Under the pieces are notes generated by a model. That model had not been told where the DNA came from. It saw only the letters and a program-made list of their open reading frames with translations, and did no database searches. From the NCBI RefSeq assembly GCF_018598175.1, contig NZ_JAHESE010000005.1, forward strand, positions 1 to 64,000: 64,000 bases of DNA, in the 5' to 3' direction. This DNA is from Dawidia cretensis (GTDB lineage: Bacteria > Bacteroidota > Bacteroidia > Cytophagales > Cyclobacteriaceae). Below, piece after piece: positions 26,027-35,575 of this stretch; position 1 is the first letter of the stretch; every line of letters begins with the position of its first letter. The translations under genes and the position numbers were made by a program.

Positions 26027-27996
26027 CCGAGGCGCGCTTCCTGTTTGTTCAATATGGTGTGGTGCTCCTGCTGACGGCGGGAGTACTTTGTCTGTTGGGA
26101 AGCATTGGGCAGCGCATGGTTGGATGGCGCATAGGCAATCCGTATGCATCGTGGCTGACCCGGGGATTTGTGGGGTACCTGTTGGTACTGATCGTCTATG
26201 CCGCGGTATGTACGGGCGGCATAACAGTAAATCTTGTTTTTGTTCCGATACTGGCGTTGGCGTATTGGGAAGTCCGGAAGAACCGGGCAACGATCAAACC
26301 TGTCGTGCGGCCCGCCCGGTCGGTCGTAGGATCTGCGTTGGCGGCACTGGTGCTGCTGTTTGTGTGGAGCTGGTGGACATTGTATACCGATCTGCACGAC
26401 GTCATGGCCGACTATGGATACACAGATTACGTGCTGTATAGTCGAATATCTCAGATGATTGGCTTCACCGGATATGAGAACGGGTTTAATTTTCTGAATA
26501 TCTATGATGCGACGTACCACGGCGCGGAGCCTTATCATTATTTTGATTTGTGGGGAGGCTCGGCGGTGGCGACGATATTTTCTTTGAATCATTACCTCAC
26601 GCTCAAACTGGTGGTATATCCACTCTTTTTCTGGTTTGTGTTTTTGGGATATGGTGCGCTGGTTCACCAACATGATATACCCTGGCGTTCGTTCATGGTG
26701 TTGATTTCGCTGTTGTTTGTCAGTGGAATATACTTTCATTTTTATCGATACCATCCTTTCCTGCAATCCCTGGCAAGCTTGCAATTCAATGTGCTGACGC
26801 CCACGATCAACAAGCTGTCGTATTTTTATGTTTTCCTGTTGTCGGCTTTGTTGTTGTATCGACATGGGCAAACGAATCTGGCGCTGCTTTGCCTGTGTAG
26901 TCTGCCGGTGGCAAACGTCGTTTCGTTTCCGGTTTGGTGCGCTGCCGGTGGTGTTGTCGTCGTGGCGTATTTCAGGAAGACTGTACCGGCACACATGTTC
27001 TGGCAGCAAGTACTTTGTCTCGCGGTGCCGGTGTGTGGTGTCTTCATCTTTTATGCGATCTTCAAACAAAATGAGTTGGGGTTGGGCGGAGCGGAAATTG
27101 CCGCGCCGGCAAAATTGTTGGCGCAAGCGGCAGACGGTCTTCAGTGGCGCACACGGTTTAATATTGTGGTTGGGAGTGTGCTGCACTTGTTTATTTTATA
27201 TGCACCCGTCGCGTTGCCGTTGCTGATCTTTATTGTTGTGAATAAGATACGGCTGCCAAGGCGTTATTTCTTACCGGCAGGCGTTGTTATACTGTGTATC
27301 CTGGGTGGTATCGGCGCCTGGGCTTTGTTATACCAGGAACTGAATTCTTTTCAGGTGTTTAGTAATATCAGCATTGTGTTGTTAAACATCCTGATGGCCG
27401 TCGGTGTTATATACGTGTATAACCGGCTTTCGAGTAGGGCGGTGAAGTATAGCACGGCATGTTTAATGCTGATGATGGCCTTATTGCTCGCGCAGGGAGC
27501 CCAGGCATTTTCACGACTGCATGCGCCGGACGTGCATTCGTCGGAATATCTGAGTGCGGTGCAACGGGCTGTGGCGCAATACCGTCTTCAGGCCGGTGTT
27601 TCGATTAAGGACGCAGGGGCCTTGAAAGATATTTTTTCGAAGTATAATGCAGCGTATCCCATGGGAGATTATTTGGTCGTCATGCGAGATGGTCTTTCGG
27701 TTGTGAACATCGGCGACTTCAACACACCCATAGACTCGTCGTCGGTATTAAATCAATACCGGTCGGTGAAAGCTATTCAAAACGGATTGTTTTATAAGCA
27801 GGTTATGCAAACGCACAAAAACAAGGTTCCGTCCGGGGACGTCATCGAGCGTGAGCAGGTGGCGTTTATTCGCCGCCATCACATGCAGTTTGTGATCCTG
27901 TCGGCTAACGCAGCCTTGCCGGCGGCGTTGGCAACGGAAGTGACGCGCGAAATAACGGATTCAAAATCAGGTGAGCGTTTTATGATCTTAAAATAA
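26023..27996 (+). CDS. Large multi-spanning membrane protein, glycan locus
   Basis: A 657-residue protein with about 12-14 membrane segments over the first ~490 residues and a soluble C-terminal part (about 500-657). The first big loop carries DLHDVMADYGYTDYVLYSRISQM and YDATYHGAEPYHYFDLWGG, acidic and aromatic as in GT-C transferases and polymerases. No family is assigned. Translation is coupled to the methyltransferase by a 4-nt overlap. Candidates are a glycosyltransferase using lipid-linked sugar or an O-antigen-polymerase-like protein. A long ORF exists on the opposite strand but looks like a shadow. Confidence 0.65.
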   Translation: MTEARFLFVQYGVVLLLTAGVLCLLGSIGQRMVGWRIGNPYASWLTRGFVGYLLVLIVYAAVCTGGITVNLVFVPILALAYWEVRKNRATIKPVVRPARSVVGSALAALVLLFVWSWWTLYTDLHDVMADYGYTDYVLYSRISQMIGFTGYENGFNFLNIYDATYHGAEPYHYFDLWGGSAVATIFSLNHYLTLKLVVYPLFFWFVFLGYGALVHQHDIPWRSFMVLISLLFVSGIYFHFYRYHPFLQSLASLQFNVLTPTINKLSYFYVFLLSALLLYRHGQTNLALLCLCSLPVANVVSFPVWCAAGGVVVVAYFRKTVPAHMFWQQVLCLAVPVCGVFIFYAIFKQNELGLGGAEIAAPAKLLAQAADGLQWRTRFNIVVGSVLHLFILYAPVALPLLIFIVVNKIRLPRRYFLPAGVVILCILGGIGAWALLYQELNSFQVFSNISIVLLNILMAVGVIYVYNRLSSRAVKYSTACLMLMMALLLAQGAQAFSRLHAPDVHSSEYLSAVQRAVAQYRLQAGVSIKDAGALKDIFSKYNAAYPMGDYLVVMRDGLSVVNIGDFNTPIDSSSVLNQYRSVKAIQNGLFYKQVMQTHKNKVPSGDVIEREQVAFIRRHHMQFVILSANAALPAALATEVTREITDSKSGERFMILK

Positions 27997-28053
27997 GGGC
28001 ATGGAGCAATACACGAATAGATCATTGGCCATAGCCCGAGCGATAAAATTAAG

Positions 28054-29241
28054 ATGGAACTGAACAGAACAGGTATGCATCTGGGGCACATTCTGGTGCG
28101 CGGCGCGGACGGGATCATCGGCGCGACCGTCGCGCTAGTGGAGAAGCGATACGCGATGGTCGTCATGCCGTTTTTAGCGGTAATACTTTCGTTGTTTTTT
28201 GCATTTCCATCGTACGATGTTGCCAATAAGCCGGAAATGGCCCACAGTTGGGATGCGGTGTTATTACAATCTCACAATGTTCTGAACGCAGTCGAGTACG
28301 ATCCTGCCAGCCATGCTGCGAATATTGCTTTTCGGTTCACCCCCACGTTGTTGGGCGGTTTGTCGGGGATTCACACGCTGACGGGTTTTCTGGTATTTCA
28401 GGGTGTGGCCCTGATCGTTTTGTTTGTGCTGGTTGGCCGACTGTTTCAAAGGCTCGTCACGGATAACGTGGTGGCCTGTTTGCTCACGCTGGCCACGGCA
28501 TTTGTATTTATCGGAAATGTACTATGCTCGGACTATCGTGGATTCTTCGACGTATTTGCTTTTCTTTTCCTGGTGGCGGGTATGCTTGCCGGGCCTTCCA
28601 TCCTGACGTTTCTTTTTTTACTGCTGGCATACTTCACCGATGAACGCGCGTTGATTGCTTCCAGTCTGGTATACCTGTTTTTTGTGTTTGCCAATCCGCG
28701 CGACCTGACAGACTTGAAATTTAAGCACCTGTTCTTTTTGAACAAGCGGCTGGTGGCCGTGTTAGTGTCGTGGGTCGTTTATTTTGGGATTCGATCCTAC
28801 CTGTCGCATGTTTTCGGTTTTCGGACCAACGCGACGGGCCTGACAGACTACCTGGCGTTGACCCAGGGGAGACAGATCAACCTGGCGCCATTTGCTGTGT
28901 GGACGGGGTTGGAGGGTTTTTGGATCCTGGTGATAGTTGCCCTTTTTGTACTGGCCTACGCACGTAAGTATTCCTTTGCTTTCTTGTTCATCCTGGGTAT
29001 GGGCGTGATTATTTTTGTGGCTGTCTGTGTGTTCGACATGACCCGGAGCATGGCCTATCTGCTGCCGGCGATATTTGCAAGCCTGGTGGTGCTGCAGAAA
29101 ACGCAGACAGAACGCACGCTGCGTTATATTGCCCTGGGCGTATTGTTGGTTTGCCTGTATCCAACCTACTATGCCGGCGGTACAAGCGATATTAGTGTCT
29201 TTTATCCGATGCCCATGCAAGTGTTCAGGATGATGCGGTAA
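28054..29241 (+). CDS. Multi-spanning membrane protein, glycan locus
   Basis: A 395-residue protein with about 10 membrane segments and no recognised domain. The periplasmic loop after the first segment (FAFPSYDVANKPEMAHSWDAV) and LCSDYRGFFDVFAFLFLV hint at a Wzy-like or GT-C-like fold. The start MELNRTGMHLGH at 28054 is the only ATG before the first membrane segment apart from one 7 codons later. It lies 57 nt after the previous membrane protein and 33 nt before the exporter permease, within the same transcription unit. Confidence 0.62.
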   Translation: MELNRTGMHLGHILVRGADGIIGATVALVEKRYAMVVMPFLAVILSLFFAFPSYDVANKPEMAHSWDAVLLQSHNVLNAVEYDPASHAANIAFRFTPTLLGGLSGIHTLTGFLVFQGVALIVLFVLVGRLFQRLVTDNVVACLLTLATAFVFIGNVLCSDYRGFFDVFAFLFLVAGMLAGPSILTFLFLLLAYFTDERALIASSLVYLFFVFANPRDLTDLKFKHLFFLNKRLVAVLVSWVVYFGIRSYLSHVFGFRTNATGLTDYLALTQGRQINLAPFAVWTGLEGFWILVIVALFVLAYARKYSFAFLFILGMGVIIFVAVCVFDMTRSMAYLLPAIFASLVVLQKTQTERTLRYIALGVLLVCLYPTYYAGGTSDISVFYPMPMQVFRMMR

Positions 29242-29274
29242 CGGGGGAATGGATGCCATGGAAATAGTCATACT

Positions 29275-30108
29275 ATGAAGGATCTGGAGGATGTATTGGT
29301 TATAGAGCCCCCGCGTAAGTTCTCTTTGAACCTTACCGAAGTTTGGCAATACCGGGAGCTGTTCTATTTTTTCACCTGGCGCGACGTCAAGGTCAAATAC
29401 AAACAAACCGCCCTGGGTGTAATCTGGGTGGTCATGCAGCCTTTGCTGATGGTACTCATTTTCACCTTGTTCTTCGGCCGTGCGCTGAATATCAACACCG
29501 ATCCGCTGCCATACCCCTTGTTTGTCTTTTCCGGCTTGTTGCTGTGGAATTTTTTCTCCTCCAGTATCATTACAGCGGGGAACAGCATGCTGAACAATGC
29601 ACCCATCATCAAGAAGATATATTTTCCGCGGATCATCATTCCGACATCGTCGCTACTGGTATCCTTTATTGATCTGGCCATTGCCTTTGTGGTATTTGTC
29701 GCCATGCTGGTGTACTATGCAGTAGACGTTGAGTTGCTGTCGATCCTGCTCTTCTGGCCGCTCGGGTTACTGATTACCCTTGTCGGCGCATTGGGTATCG
29801 GCAGCTTGCTGTCGGCGCTGACCGTGAAATATCGCGACTTTCGCTACGTTGTGCCCTTTGGCCTGCAGCTGGCGCTGTTTGTAAGCCCGGTGATCTATCC
29901 CACCACCGTCACGGGCCATGCCTGGATTGGCTACTGTCTGGCCATCAACCCCATGTACGCGGCCATTACATTGTTCCGTGCCGGGTTGATGCCGATGACC
30001 TTTGACATGCCCCTGCTGTATATAAGTATGGGATCGACAGTTATTTTTCTGGTACTGGGATTATATTATTTTAGAAGAACGGAAGCCTACTTTGCTGACA
30101 TTGCGTGA
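29275..30108 (+). CDS. Polysaccharide ABC exporter, permease (Wzm/TagG-like)
   Basis: A 277-residue ABC-2 permease with about six membrane segments. TWRDVKVKYKQTALGVIWVVMQPLL is the conserved N-terminal amphipathic region of Wzm/KpsM/TagG permeases, and LSALTVKYRDFRYVVPFGLQLALF the second conserved loop. It forms the membrane channel that moves undecaprenyl-linked polysaccharide across the inner membrane. Its stop overlaps the GTG start of the ATPase gene, so the two subunits are made together. Confidence 0.93.
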   Translation: MKDLEDVLVIEPPRKFSLNLTEVWQYRELFYFFTWRDVKVKYKQTALGVIWVVMQPLLMVLIFTLFFGRALNINTDPLPYPLFVFSGLLLWNFFSSSIITAGNSMLNNAPIIKKIYFPRIIIPTSSLLVSFIDLAIAFVVFVAMLVYYAVDVELLSILLFWPLGLLITLVGALGIGSLLSALTVKYRDFRYVVPFGLQLALFVSPVIYPTTVTGHAWIGYCLAINPMYAAITLFRAGLMPMTFDMPLLYISMGSTVIFLVLGLYYFRRTEAYFADIA

Positions 30109-31262
30109 AATCCATCCTCGACATTGAGCACATCTCCAAGCTCTTTCTGATCAGTCATCAAGGGCTGCCTTATTTAAGTCTGCGTGAGCGTCTGACGGGT
30201 CTTTTCCGTGGCCGTGAAAAACAAGAGCCCTTCTGGGCTTTGCAAGATGTTTCATTTTCCGTGGCGCCCGGTGAGTCGCTCGGGATTATTGGTAAGAATG
30301 GCGCCGGCAAGTCTACCTTGTTGAAGATTCTCTCCCGGATTACGCCGCCCACGAGCGGTCGGATTGTGAGCCGTGGCCGCATTGCCAGCTTGCTGGAAGT
30401 GGGAACGGGCTTTCACCAGGAGCTTACCGGCCGGGAGAATATCTTTATGAACGGCTCGATCCTCGGCATGCGCCGGTCGGAGATCACGGCGAGCTTTGAT
30501 CAGATCGTGGACTTTAGTGGCGTGGAGAATTTTCTCGATACACCCATCAAGCATTATTCCAGCGGAATGCAATTACGCCTGGCGTTTGCCGTGGCAGCAC
30601 ACCTGGAGCCGGAGATATTGATCGTGGACGAAGTATTGGCCGTGGGCGATGCCGAGTTTCAAAAGAAGTGCTTGAAAAAGATGGAAGACGTGGCCGGCCA
30701 GGGGCGGACAATTTTATTTGTCAGCCACAACATGGATGCAGTAACAGCTCTGTGCAAGAAGGGTGTCTTTTTGAAGCAAGGTCAGGTGGAAGGTTATGGT
30801 GACATTCACGAGATTGTACGGAGCTACCACGACGAGACGCACCATAACAGCATGACACTCGAGAAAGGCTCGGTGCGCTCGGTAGAGATCCAACAGCAAG
30901 GCGAGACGCTTGTGCTGACCGTGTGCTACCAGCACGACGCGGTGATTGATTATCCCAACCTCGGTTTTTCTATACGCGATATGTTTGGCCACCCGCTGGC
31001 GGGTACAAACCCCATGAAGTCACAAGTAAATATGCGACCCTACAAACCCTCGCGCGAAGGACGCATCGAGGTAACGATCTCGTCGCCGAAGTTTATGGAG
31101 GGTACATACCAGCTATACGTATGGTTTGGCGATAGCCGTCGCAACTTTTTTGAGACAAAGGACCCCATCCTGTTCCAGATAACAAAGATGAGTCCTGAAC
31201 AAGGTCGCAATGCAAAATTTGACGGCTATATAATTCCTGAGTGCCAGTGGAATTTTTTCTAA
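30105..31262 (+). CDS. Polysaccharide ABC exporter, ATPase (Wzt-like) with C-terminal binding domain
   Basis: A 385-residue ATPase. The ABC domain (about 1-240) has Walker A GIIGKNGAGKST, signature YSSGMQLRLAFA and Walker B ILIVDEVLAVGD. Residues ~250-385 are a beta-rich extension like the Wzt carbohydrate-binding domain, which in O8/O9a-type systems recognises a modified non-reducing chain end. That would fit the methyltransferases nearby as chain cappers. The start is GTG, overlapping the permease stop (GTGA). An ABC exporter implies that chains are finished in the cytoplasm, not polymerised by Wzy. Confidence 0.92.
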   Translation: MKSILDIEHISKLFLISHQGLPYLSLRERLTGLFRGREKQEPFWALQDVSFSVAPGESLGIIGKNGAGKSTLLKILSRITPPTSGRIVSRGRIASLLEVGTGFHQELTGRENIFMNGSILGMRRSEITASFDQIVDFSGVENFLDTPIKHYSSGMQLRLAFAVAAHLEPEILIVDEVLAVGDAEFQKKCLKKMEDVAGQGRTILFVSHNMDAVTALCKKGVFLKQGQVEGYGDIHEIVRSYHDETHHNSMTLEKGSVRSVEIQQQGETLVLTVCYQHDAVIDYPNLGFSIRDMFGHPLAGTNPMKSQVNMRPYKPSREGRIEVTISSPKFMEGTYQLYVWFGDSRRNFFETKDPILFQITKMSPEQGRNAKFDGYIIPECQWNFF

Positions 31263-31271
31263 CGACATGCT

Positions 31272-31985
31272 ATGCTTGAACCATTAAAGAAGGTATACCG
31301 GAAGATCAAGTACGGTTTTTTTACGACACCGCAGAGAGAATATATTAATTTTCATAAACGGCGGCAGCAGATGCTGTTGGACGCATACCGGAAAACGAAT
31401 GCCGTTCGAAAGCTTCAGATCGGTGCGCAAAGCAACTCGATCGAGGGGTGGCTGAACGTAGACATTCTGCCAAAGGCCAACACCGTGGCCTATATGGATG
31501 CCACGGAGACCTTTCCTTTTGAGAGCAATTCATTGGATTATGTTTTTAGCGAGCACATGATCGAGCATGTGAGCTATGAAGGCGGGCGAAAGATGCTGCA
31601 GGAGTGTTATCGGACCCTGAAGCCGGGCGGCAAGATACGAATCGCCACGCCCGACTTGCAGACGGTTGTGCGTGTGCTGGCCGACAGTCAGGATCCGGCG
31701 GTGCAGCGGTACATCCGGTTTTATGTTGACCGGTTTGTCGGTCCCACTGTGCCCTATGACCCGGCGCAGATGGTGAACACGCTGTTCTACCAATTCGGGC
31801 ACCAGTTTGTTTACAACGAGTCCTCGCTGACGCATGCCCTGCAGCAAGCGGGGTTTACCCAGGTGCGGCGTTGTGCTGTAGGGGTAAGCGATGACCCGAT
31901 GTTGCGGAATGTAGAGCAACACATGGTGGAGATGGGTGAGGCGAACAACGCCCTGGAGACAATGATCTTAGAAGCAACAAAGTAA
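31272..31985 (+). CDS. Class I SAM-dependent methyltransferase
   Basis: A 237-residue enzyme of the type found in polysaccharide loci. The SAM-binding start is LQIGAQSNSIEGWLNVDILP (a modified motif I), then FPFESNSLDYVFSEHMIEHVSYEGG and LKPGGKIRIATPDLQ. It follows the Wzt-like ATPase by 9 nt, and its TAA overlaps the next ATG (TAATG). In Wzm/Wzt systems a methyltransferase beside wzt often caps the chain. That is an inference from position here. Confidence 0.83.
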   Translation: MLEPLKKVYRKIKYGFFTTPQREYINFHKRRQQMLLDAYRKTNAVRKLQIGAQSNSIEGWLNVDILPKANTVAYMDATETFPFESNSLDYVFSEHMIEHVSYEGGRKMLQECYRTLKPGGKIRIATPDLQTVVRVLADSQDPAVQRYIRFYVDRFVGPTVPYDPAQMVNTLFYQFGHQFVYNESSLTHALQQAGFTQVRRCAVGVSDDPMLRNVEQHMVEMGEANNALETMILEATK

Positions 31986-32959
31986 TGGCCGCCGTATCCG
32001 TTCTGATACCTGCTTACAACACGGAGAAATATATCGCGGAGACGATCCGGTCGGTGATGGCCCAGACCTTTACAGACTGGGAGCTAATCGTTGTAGACGA
32101 TCGCTCGACCGATGGTACGGCAGATATTGTTGCCGGCTTTGCCGCCGCGGATGCCCGGATCAAACTGATTCGAAATCCGGAAAACCTGGGGATGATGGGC
32201 AACTGGAATTATGGATTGTCGCTTTGCACGGCCCGGTATTTTACCAAACTCGATTGTGACGACGTATGGGCACCGGAGATGCTCCAGGCATGTTATACCA
32301 TCCTGGAGCAGGATGCATCGGTGGGCATGGTGTTTTCACAGTATCGGCTGATTGACGACAACAACCAGCCTCTGCCAGGCATCGAAGGTGACCTGCCGGC
32401 CTATGCGCGGAATGCGGCGTTTACTGGAGCCTCTCTGGTAAAGCGCGGCACGTATGGCATGCTGATGGACAACGTTATGAAGCAGGGCATCGGCTTGATC
32501 CGGCGGCGCATCTTTGAGGAAATCGGTCCTTTCTCCCTGCATGATTCCGGAGATACGGAAATGTGGTATCGCATTGGGGCGCACTATCGCATTTATGGGA
32601 TCAACCAGGTATATTATTCTTATCGGGTACGGCCCGACAATTTTACCCGTACACAAATACTGAAGCTGAGCAAGCGGGAACGGAACCTGTATGAAGTGCG
32701 GAGCATGATTATAATCTATTATTATCAACACGGGCAGATCACAGCATCGGAATACCATGCATGTATGCGCGACAACCAATTCGAGTACGACAAGAGCGCC
32801 ATGTATGCCTATCGCGTGCAAGGTAAGTGGGGCAAAGCTTTCCAACTATTGGCCGGCACCTTGCTGCGGCATCCGCTTCGGACGACGCGTTTTTATTTCG
32901 GACGGCTTGCGGACCGCTTCAAGCGAAAGGAATCGTCTACCCAAACAACAACGGTATGA
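31985..32959 (+). CDS. GT2-family glycosyltransferase
   Basis: A 324-residue GT-A enzyme with MAAVSVLIPAYNTEKYIAETIRS, IVVDDRSTDGTADIVAGF and a metal site TKLDCDDVWAPEML (DCDD in place of DxD). No membrane segments are seen, so it is cytosolic or peripheral. It is linked by a 1-nt overlap to the methyltransferase and by a 4-nt overlap to the next gene. Donor and acceptor are unknown. Confidence 0.88.
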   Translation: MAAVSVLIPAYNTEKYIAETIRSVMAQTFTDWELIVVDDRSTDGTADIVAGFAAADARIKLIRNPENLGMMGNWNYGLSLCTARYFTKLDCDDVWAPEMLQACYTILEQDASVGMVFSQYRLIDDNNQPLPGIEGDLPAYARNAAFTGASLVKRGTYGMLMDNVMKQGIGLIRRRIFEEIGPFSLHDSGDTEMWYRIGAHYRIYGINQVYYSYRVRPDNFTRTQILKLSKRERNLYEVRSMIIIYYYQHGQITASEYHACMRDNQFEYDKSAMYAYRVQGKWGKAFQLLAGTLLRHPLRTTRFYFGRLADRFKRKESSTQTTTV

Positions 32960-33858
32960 TCAAGGTTGGTTTTTGCGTTTCATACGATTGGGAGATGTTG
33001 AAGCGGTCGTTGCCGCGGGTGTATGCGCATGCGGACAGGATTTGTTTTTCACTCGATAAAAATCGTGCAAGCTGGAATCGGCAACACTATACATTTGATG
33101 AAGTAGCCTTTGCTACCTGGCTGGCACAGGCGGATCCGGATAAAAAGGTCGACCTGTACGAAGACGATTTTTCCATCGATGGGCTCTCTCCGATGCAAAA
33201 CGACAGCCGGCAGCGAATGCTAATGGCCCAGCGGTTGGGAGAAGGCGGTTGGCACGTGCAGGTGGACAGCGACGAATATTTCCTGGACTTTGGAAGCTTT
33301 ACCCGGCAACTTAAAAAGATCAACCCAAACCCTACTGGCAGGGAAAAGCCGATAAATGTTTGTGTTTGTTGGGTTCCGTTGATCCGACGCGTACCCAATG
33401 GGTATATCTATGTCGACTTTAAAGATCAGGTGCCGGAAGTGGTACCGGTGGCGACGACCTTGCCGCAATATGAACGTGCGCGGCATAGCGGGCATTTTAA
33501 TATCCTGACGTCGCACTATGTGATTCATGAAACCTGGGCGCGGTCGGAGGACGAGCTATGGTTTAAGATGAATAACTGGGGGCACGTGGGCGATGAATTG
33601 GTGGAGCGAAACGCCCGGCAGAGCTATTACAATCTCTGGAAAGTATTGGATGAGTATAATTATCAATACTTGTCGAATTTTCACCCGGCACAAGCAACTG
33701 TGTGGCCTACGTTGGGATTCTGCCCGGGCAAGTCGGTGGAAGAGTTTATGGAAAACTATAAGCCTCCCGTCTTTCCGCTTTCACCCCTGCGCCTGGCGAT
33801 GCGGAATAATCGAAACGTAGCGCGGATCAAGGCGTTGTATTCTAAATTATTTTCATGA
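32956..33858 (+). CDS. Glycosyltransferase-like protein (GT-A type)
   Basis: A 300-residue protein starting MIKVGFCVSYDWEMLKRSL. It lacks the usual N-terminal PxYN motif of GT2 enzymes but has WHVQVDSDEYFLDF, a DxD-like metal site after a plausible nucleotide-binding half, and RQRMLMAQRLGEGG. I think it is a divergent GT-A transferase, though a different function is possible. The ATG at 32956 overlaps the previous stop (ATGA), which fixes the start; a longer frame upstream lies inside the preceding gene. Confidence 0.65.
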   Translation: MIKVGFCVSYDWEMLKRSLPRVYAHADRICFSLDKNRASWNRQHYTFDEVAFATWLAQADPDKKVDLYEDDFSIDGLSPMQNDSRQRMLMAQRLGEGGWHVQVDSDEYFLDFGSFTRQLKKINPNPTGREKPINVCVCWVPLIRRVPNGYIYVDFKDQVPEVVPVATTLPQYERARHSGHFNILTSHYVIHETWARSEDELWFKMNNWGHVGDELVERNARQSYYNLWKVLDEYNYQYLSNFHPAQATVWPTLGFCPGKSVEEFMENYKPPVFPLSPLRLAMRNNRNVARIKALYSKLFS

Positions 33859-34667
33859 TCGCGCTGTCCATCGTCATCATCAACTACAATACGTTTGGCC
33901 TGACATGCCAATGTATTGATAGTGTTGTTGAGCAGACGCAGAACGTTCGGTATGAGATCATTGTCGTGGATAATGCTTCGCGCGAACGCGACCCGCAGGA
34001 TTTCGCTGCGCGCTATCCGTTTATCAAGCTTGTGAAGAGCGAAAAGAACGTGGGCTTCGCCGGCGGAAACAATCTCGGCATTGCGGTGGCCGAAGGGCAA
34101 TACATAGTCTTACTGAACAGCGATACGGTATTGCAGAACAACGCCATGCATATTTGCCTGGAGTACTTGCGCGCGCACCCGCGTGTGGCGGTGGTGGGTC
34201 CGGCGCTGTTCTTTGATGATGGCACGCGGCAGCATAATTGCCAGCGGTTCCCTTCGATCCGGTATAAGCTCTTCGAGCTGTTCCGGTTACAAAAGTTCCT
34301 TCCCCGTCGTGTCGGTGGAAAAATACTGCAGGGCTATTTCTTTGATCACACCGAACCGGTGGAGACGGATTGGATCTGGGGGACGTGCTTTATGTTTGAG
34401 AAGAAGCTGCTGCACGAACTAAAAGATAACAAGCTGGCGGAGACTTTCTTTATGTATGGTGAGGATATGCAGTGGTGCCTGGAGTTTAAGAAGCTGGGCT
34501 ATCATATTGCCTATGAGCCGGCGGCCAGGGTGTTGCACCTGATGGGTAAGAGCGGCGGGGCGAAGTCGGATCTGATCGAAAAGAATGCCGCCATCTTTAT
34601 GAATATGTATTACTCGCCGGTAGAGCGATCTGTGATCCGGCAGTTAGACCGTTTACTGATACCATGA
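33855..34667 (+). CDS. GT2-family glycosyltransferase (rhamnosyltransferase-like)
   Basis: A 270-residue GT2 enzyme with IALSIVIINYNTFGLTCQCIDSV, IIVVDNASRERD, GFAGGNNLGI, LLNSDTVL (DxD-type site) and DWIWGTCFMFEKKLL with an acidic catalytic segment (FFMYGEDMQWCLEFKKLGY). This arrangement is usual in rhamnosyl- and related transferases of O-antigen loci. It overlaps both neighbours by 4 nt. Confidence 0.88.
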   Translation: MIALSIVIINYNTFGLTCQCIDSVVEQTQNVRYEIIVVDNASRERDPQDFAARYPFIKLVKSEKNVGFAGGNNLGIAVAEGQYIVLLNSDTVLQNNAMHICLEYLRAHPRVAVVGPALFFDDGTRQHNCQRFPSIRYKLFELFRLQKFLPRRVGGKILQGYFFDHTEPVETDWIWGTCFMFEKKLLHELKDNKLAETFFMYGEDMQWCLEFKKLGYHIAYEPAARVLHLMGKSGGAKSDLIEKNAAIFMNMYYSPVERSVIRQLDRLLIP

Positions 34668-35575
34668 CAGCGACCGTAGAAAATAGTGGGGTAAGGCTGT
34701 CGGTGGTGATTCCCACCTATCAGGGAGCACAGCGCATCCTGACGGTACTGCGTTCGTTGGAGCAACAATCGTTTCGCGACTTCGAGGTGATCGTGGTGAT
34801 CGATGGCAGCACGGACAACACCGAGGCCGTGGTGCAGGGGGCGGGTGTCAACCTCCAGCTTCGTGTGGTCGTACAACAGAACAAGGGGCGGGCGGGTGCG
34901 CGGAATGCCGGCGTACAAGCGGCACGGACAGATGCCGTTGTATTTTTTGACGACGATGTGATCGTCGCGGCGGATGTGCTCGGGTGTTACTATCAATATC
35001 ACCAACAAGGAGAAGCCCTGGTAGTCGGCGGGCTTTATTCTGTACAAGAAAGCCGGAACGAGTTCTTTCACTATTTCGAATACCTCAATACGAAGTGGAG
35101 CGCCAACCTGAACGGCAACACGGCGGGGTATATGAAGACGCCGTATATGTCGGCTGCGAATGCGTTCGTGCAAAAGAAAATCTTTTATGAGGTGGGTGGT
35201 TTCGATGAAGGCCTGCGCGATGCCGAGGATTTTGATTTGGCAGTGAAATTATTCGAGAAGGGATATAAACTGTATTTTGATCCGGCATTGCGTGTCGGTC
35301 ATCATCTGCAACAGAGCATGCAGGTGTATGTACGCCGCTTGAATCAATATAAAGATGCGCATCGTGCGCTGCGCGAACGCAATCCGGCCGTGAAGAAGTA
35401 TACCGCGGAAACGCCCTGGCAGGGAAATCTGTTGAAAAAAATGATCTATCGTTTCTTCGCATTTCCCTTCTATATCCGGTGGGCGGACGTGGGTGTATTT
35501 ACCTTTCTGCCGGTGAAGATCCGCTACCGGTTTTACGATGTGATCGTTACAGCAAACTCTACGGACTTCGTATGA
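34664..35575 (+). CDS. GT2-family glycosyltransferase
   Basis: A 303-residue GT2 enzyme with LSVVIPTYQGAQRILTVLRSLE, VIVVIDGSTDNTEAVV, NKGRAGARNAGVQAA and VVFFDDDVIVAAD as metal site, then GGFDEGLRDAEDFDLAVKLFEKG containing the catalytic ED. The substrate is unknown. It overlaps both neighbours by 4 nt, as part of the coupled gene run from 31272 to 36705. Confidence 0.88.
   Translation: MTATVENSGVRLSVVIPTYQGAQRILTVLRSLEQQSFRDFEVIVVIDGSTDNTEAVVQGAGVNLQLRVVVQQNKGRAGARNAGVQAARTDAVVFFDDDVIVAADVLGCYYQYHQQGEALVVGGLYSVQESRNEFFHYFEYLNTKWSANLNGNTAGYMKTPYMSAANAFVQKKIFYEVGGFDEGLRDAEDFDLAVKLFEKGYKLYFDPALRVGHHLQQSMQVYVRRLNQYKDAHRALRERNPAVKKYTAETPWQGNLLKKMIYRFFAFPFYIRWADVGVFTFLPVKIRYRFYDVIVTANSTDFV

Noticed and set aside
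25813-27186. A 457-codon ORF on the minus strand
   Set aside because: It lies wholly antisense to the methyltransferase and membrane-protein genes, is rich in Arg, His and Gln with no domain pattern, and the plus-strand frame gives good membrane segments.
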